DNA of 5,941 nucleotides from JARDZI01 sp041639705 (GTDB lineage: Bacteria; Bacillota; Clostridia; Clostridiales; Caloramatoraceae), in contig JBEQBT010000216.1 of the NCBI GenBank assembly GCA_041639705.1, forward strand, positions 1 through 5,941. The letters run 5' to 3'. Positions 5,055 to 5,941 of this stretch are shown here, piece by piece. The notes beneath the pieces were generated by a model. The model made no database searches, had not been told where the DNA came from, and was given only the letters and a program-made list of their open reading frames with translations. Position 1 is the first letter of the stretch. Each line of letters opens with the position of its first letter. Both the position numbers and the translations under genes were made by a program.

Positions 5055-5912
5055 CTAATGAATTGCTTTCTTTCCATACCTCTTTCCTGTAACTTCAACA
5101 CTTGCAATAGTAACTAATGCATTTTCGTCAAACCCATGTACAATGCCTTTTAATTTGGCTATTTCTAACCTTGATACAACTACATAAATAACATTTGTTG
5201 AGTCACCCTTATAAGCACCTTTTCCTTGCAATAATGTAACTCCCCTTCCAAGTCTGTCCATTAACGCTTCGGAAATTTCCACGTTTTTTTCAGATACAAT
5301 AATTACTGACTTTGACTCATTCAATCCCTCAACAGTAATATCTATAGTCTTAAAAGCAATAAAGTAGGCAATTAGAGAATACATGGCTCTGTCCCATCCG
5401 AATAGAAAGCCTGATCCACCCAGTATAAACAGGTTAAAGAACATTACAATTTCTCCAATAGAGAACCCAGTTCTTTTATCTAATATAATTGCAATAATTT
5501 CAGTCCCATCTAATGAACCGCCATTTCTTATAATTAATCCTACACCTATCCCAAGTATAATGCCCCCAAATATAGTTGCCAACAGTATATCCTGGGTTAT
5601 ACCGGGAATGGGGCGTAAAATTGATACACCAACTGACAGACATATAACTGAAAATAATGTTGAGAGAGCAAATGTTTTTCCTATTTGCTTGTAGCCAACA
5701 AATAGAAAAGGTAGATTTAATATAAATATAAATAATCCTAATGGAAGATTTGTTAAATAACTTGCAATTATTGATATGCCTGTTATTCCACCATCTATTA
5801 TATTATTAGGTATTAAAAATATTTCCAGACCTATTGATGCAAGAATTGAACCTAAAATCATTAATAAAACTTTATTAATAGCAGTAAAAACATGATTATA
5901 TTTCTTTTTCAT
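5055..5912 (-). CDS. YitT-family membrane protein (DUF161 + DUF2179), 285 aa
   Basis: Inner-membrane protein of the YitT family, whose transport or signalling role is not established. The N-terminal membrane domain (about 10-195) has five to six hydrophobic segments and the family motifs IPNNIIDGGITGIS (34-47), LPLGLFIFILNLPF (56-69), GGSLDGTEIIAI (131-142) and YSLIAYFIAFKTID (178-191). The C-terminal cytoplasmic DUF2179 domain (about 200-280) contains GRGVTLLQGKGAY (222-234), VIYVVVSRLEIAKLK (241-255) and DENALVTIASVEVTGKRY (262-279). The length is normal for the family and the gene looks complete. The start ATG (5912-5910) follows AAAGGGGAG with 7 nt spacing. Its promoter would lie beyond the window edge, only 29 nt away. 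No intrinsic terminator is apparent after its stop. Confidence 0.93.
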   Translation of the reverse strand: MKKKYNHVFTAINKVLLMILGSILASIGLEIFLIPNNIIDGGITGISIIASYLTNLPLGLFIFILNLPFLFVGYKQIGKTFALSTLFSVICLSVGVSILRPIPGITQDILLATIFGGIILGIGVGLIIRNGGSLDGTEIIAIILDKRTGFSIGEIVMFFNLFILGGSGFLFGWDRAMYSLIAYFIAFKTIDITVEGLNESKSVIIVSEKNVEISEALMDRLGRGVTLLQGKGAYKGDSTNVIYVVVSRLEIAKLKGIVHGFDENALVTIASVEVTGKRYGKKAIH

Positions 5913-5941
5913 TTAACATCTCCCCTTTAATTTATTATTAT

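Noticed and set aside
5383..5694. Plus-strand open frame of 103 codons inside the YitT gene
   Set aside because: It is a proline- and isoleucine-rich shadow of membrane-protein codons on the other strand, with no ribosome binding site.

Overview
The window looks like chromosomal DNA of a low-GC, anaerobic, spore-forming Firmicute of the Clostridium type. The grounds are the strong A/T bias, the AGGAGG-type ribosome binding sites, a hybrid cluster protein gene, an H-type small acid-soluble spore protein behind a sigma-G-like promoter, and a DUF438/DUF1858 pair typical of anaerobes. There is no tRNA, rRNA, CRISPR array, insertion sequence or phage gene, and no gene-free stretch longer than 300 bases.

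Layout. Positions 1-1224 (+) are the C-terminal three quarters of hcp, cut by the window edge, followed by an intrinsic terminator. A small spore gene, sspH (1349-1537, +), follows with its own forespore-type promoter and ends inside a perfect 44-nt palindromic terminator. A 73-nt REP-like inverted repeat (1591-1663) fills the convergent junction. On the minus strand lies a two-gene operon: a DUF1858 small protein (3156-2932, TTG start) and then a DUF438-hemerythrin-like-PAS protein (2920-1700). A divergent promoter region (3157-3334) separates it from a CPBP/CAAX-type membrane protease homologue (3335-4087, +), which ends in a terminator. Three more minus-strand genes complete the window: a two-helix membrane protein with a bacterial PH domain (4596-4186), a small ACT/NikR-C-like protein with three cysteines (4945-4697), and a YitT-family membrane protein (5912-5055).

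How the genes may work together. Hcp handles nitric oxide or hydroxylamine through its hybrid Fe-S-O cluster. The DUF1858 + DUF438/HHE/PAS operon has the parts expected of a redox or gas sensor: a helical metal-binding-type bundle, a PAS domain, and a small partner from a superfamily that includes the Hcp-associated redox domain. The most interesting hypothesis is therefore a nitrosative/oxidative stress locus in which the operon senses and Hcp detoxifies. This is inference from domain content and proximity. The genes converge, are separately terminated, and have a spore gene between them, so they are not one operon. The genes right of 3330 look like independent housekeeping or envelope genes. 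Most of the window is ordinary. The points worth checking are the strand-asymmetric hairpin at 1591-1663, the substituted metal-ligand positions in the hemerythrin-like domain, the cysteine-free DUF1858 protein and the missing motif-3 histidine of the CAAX homologue.
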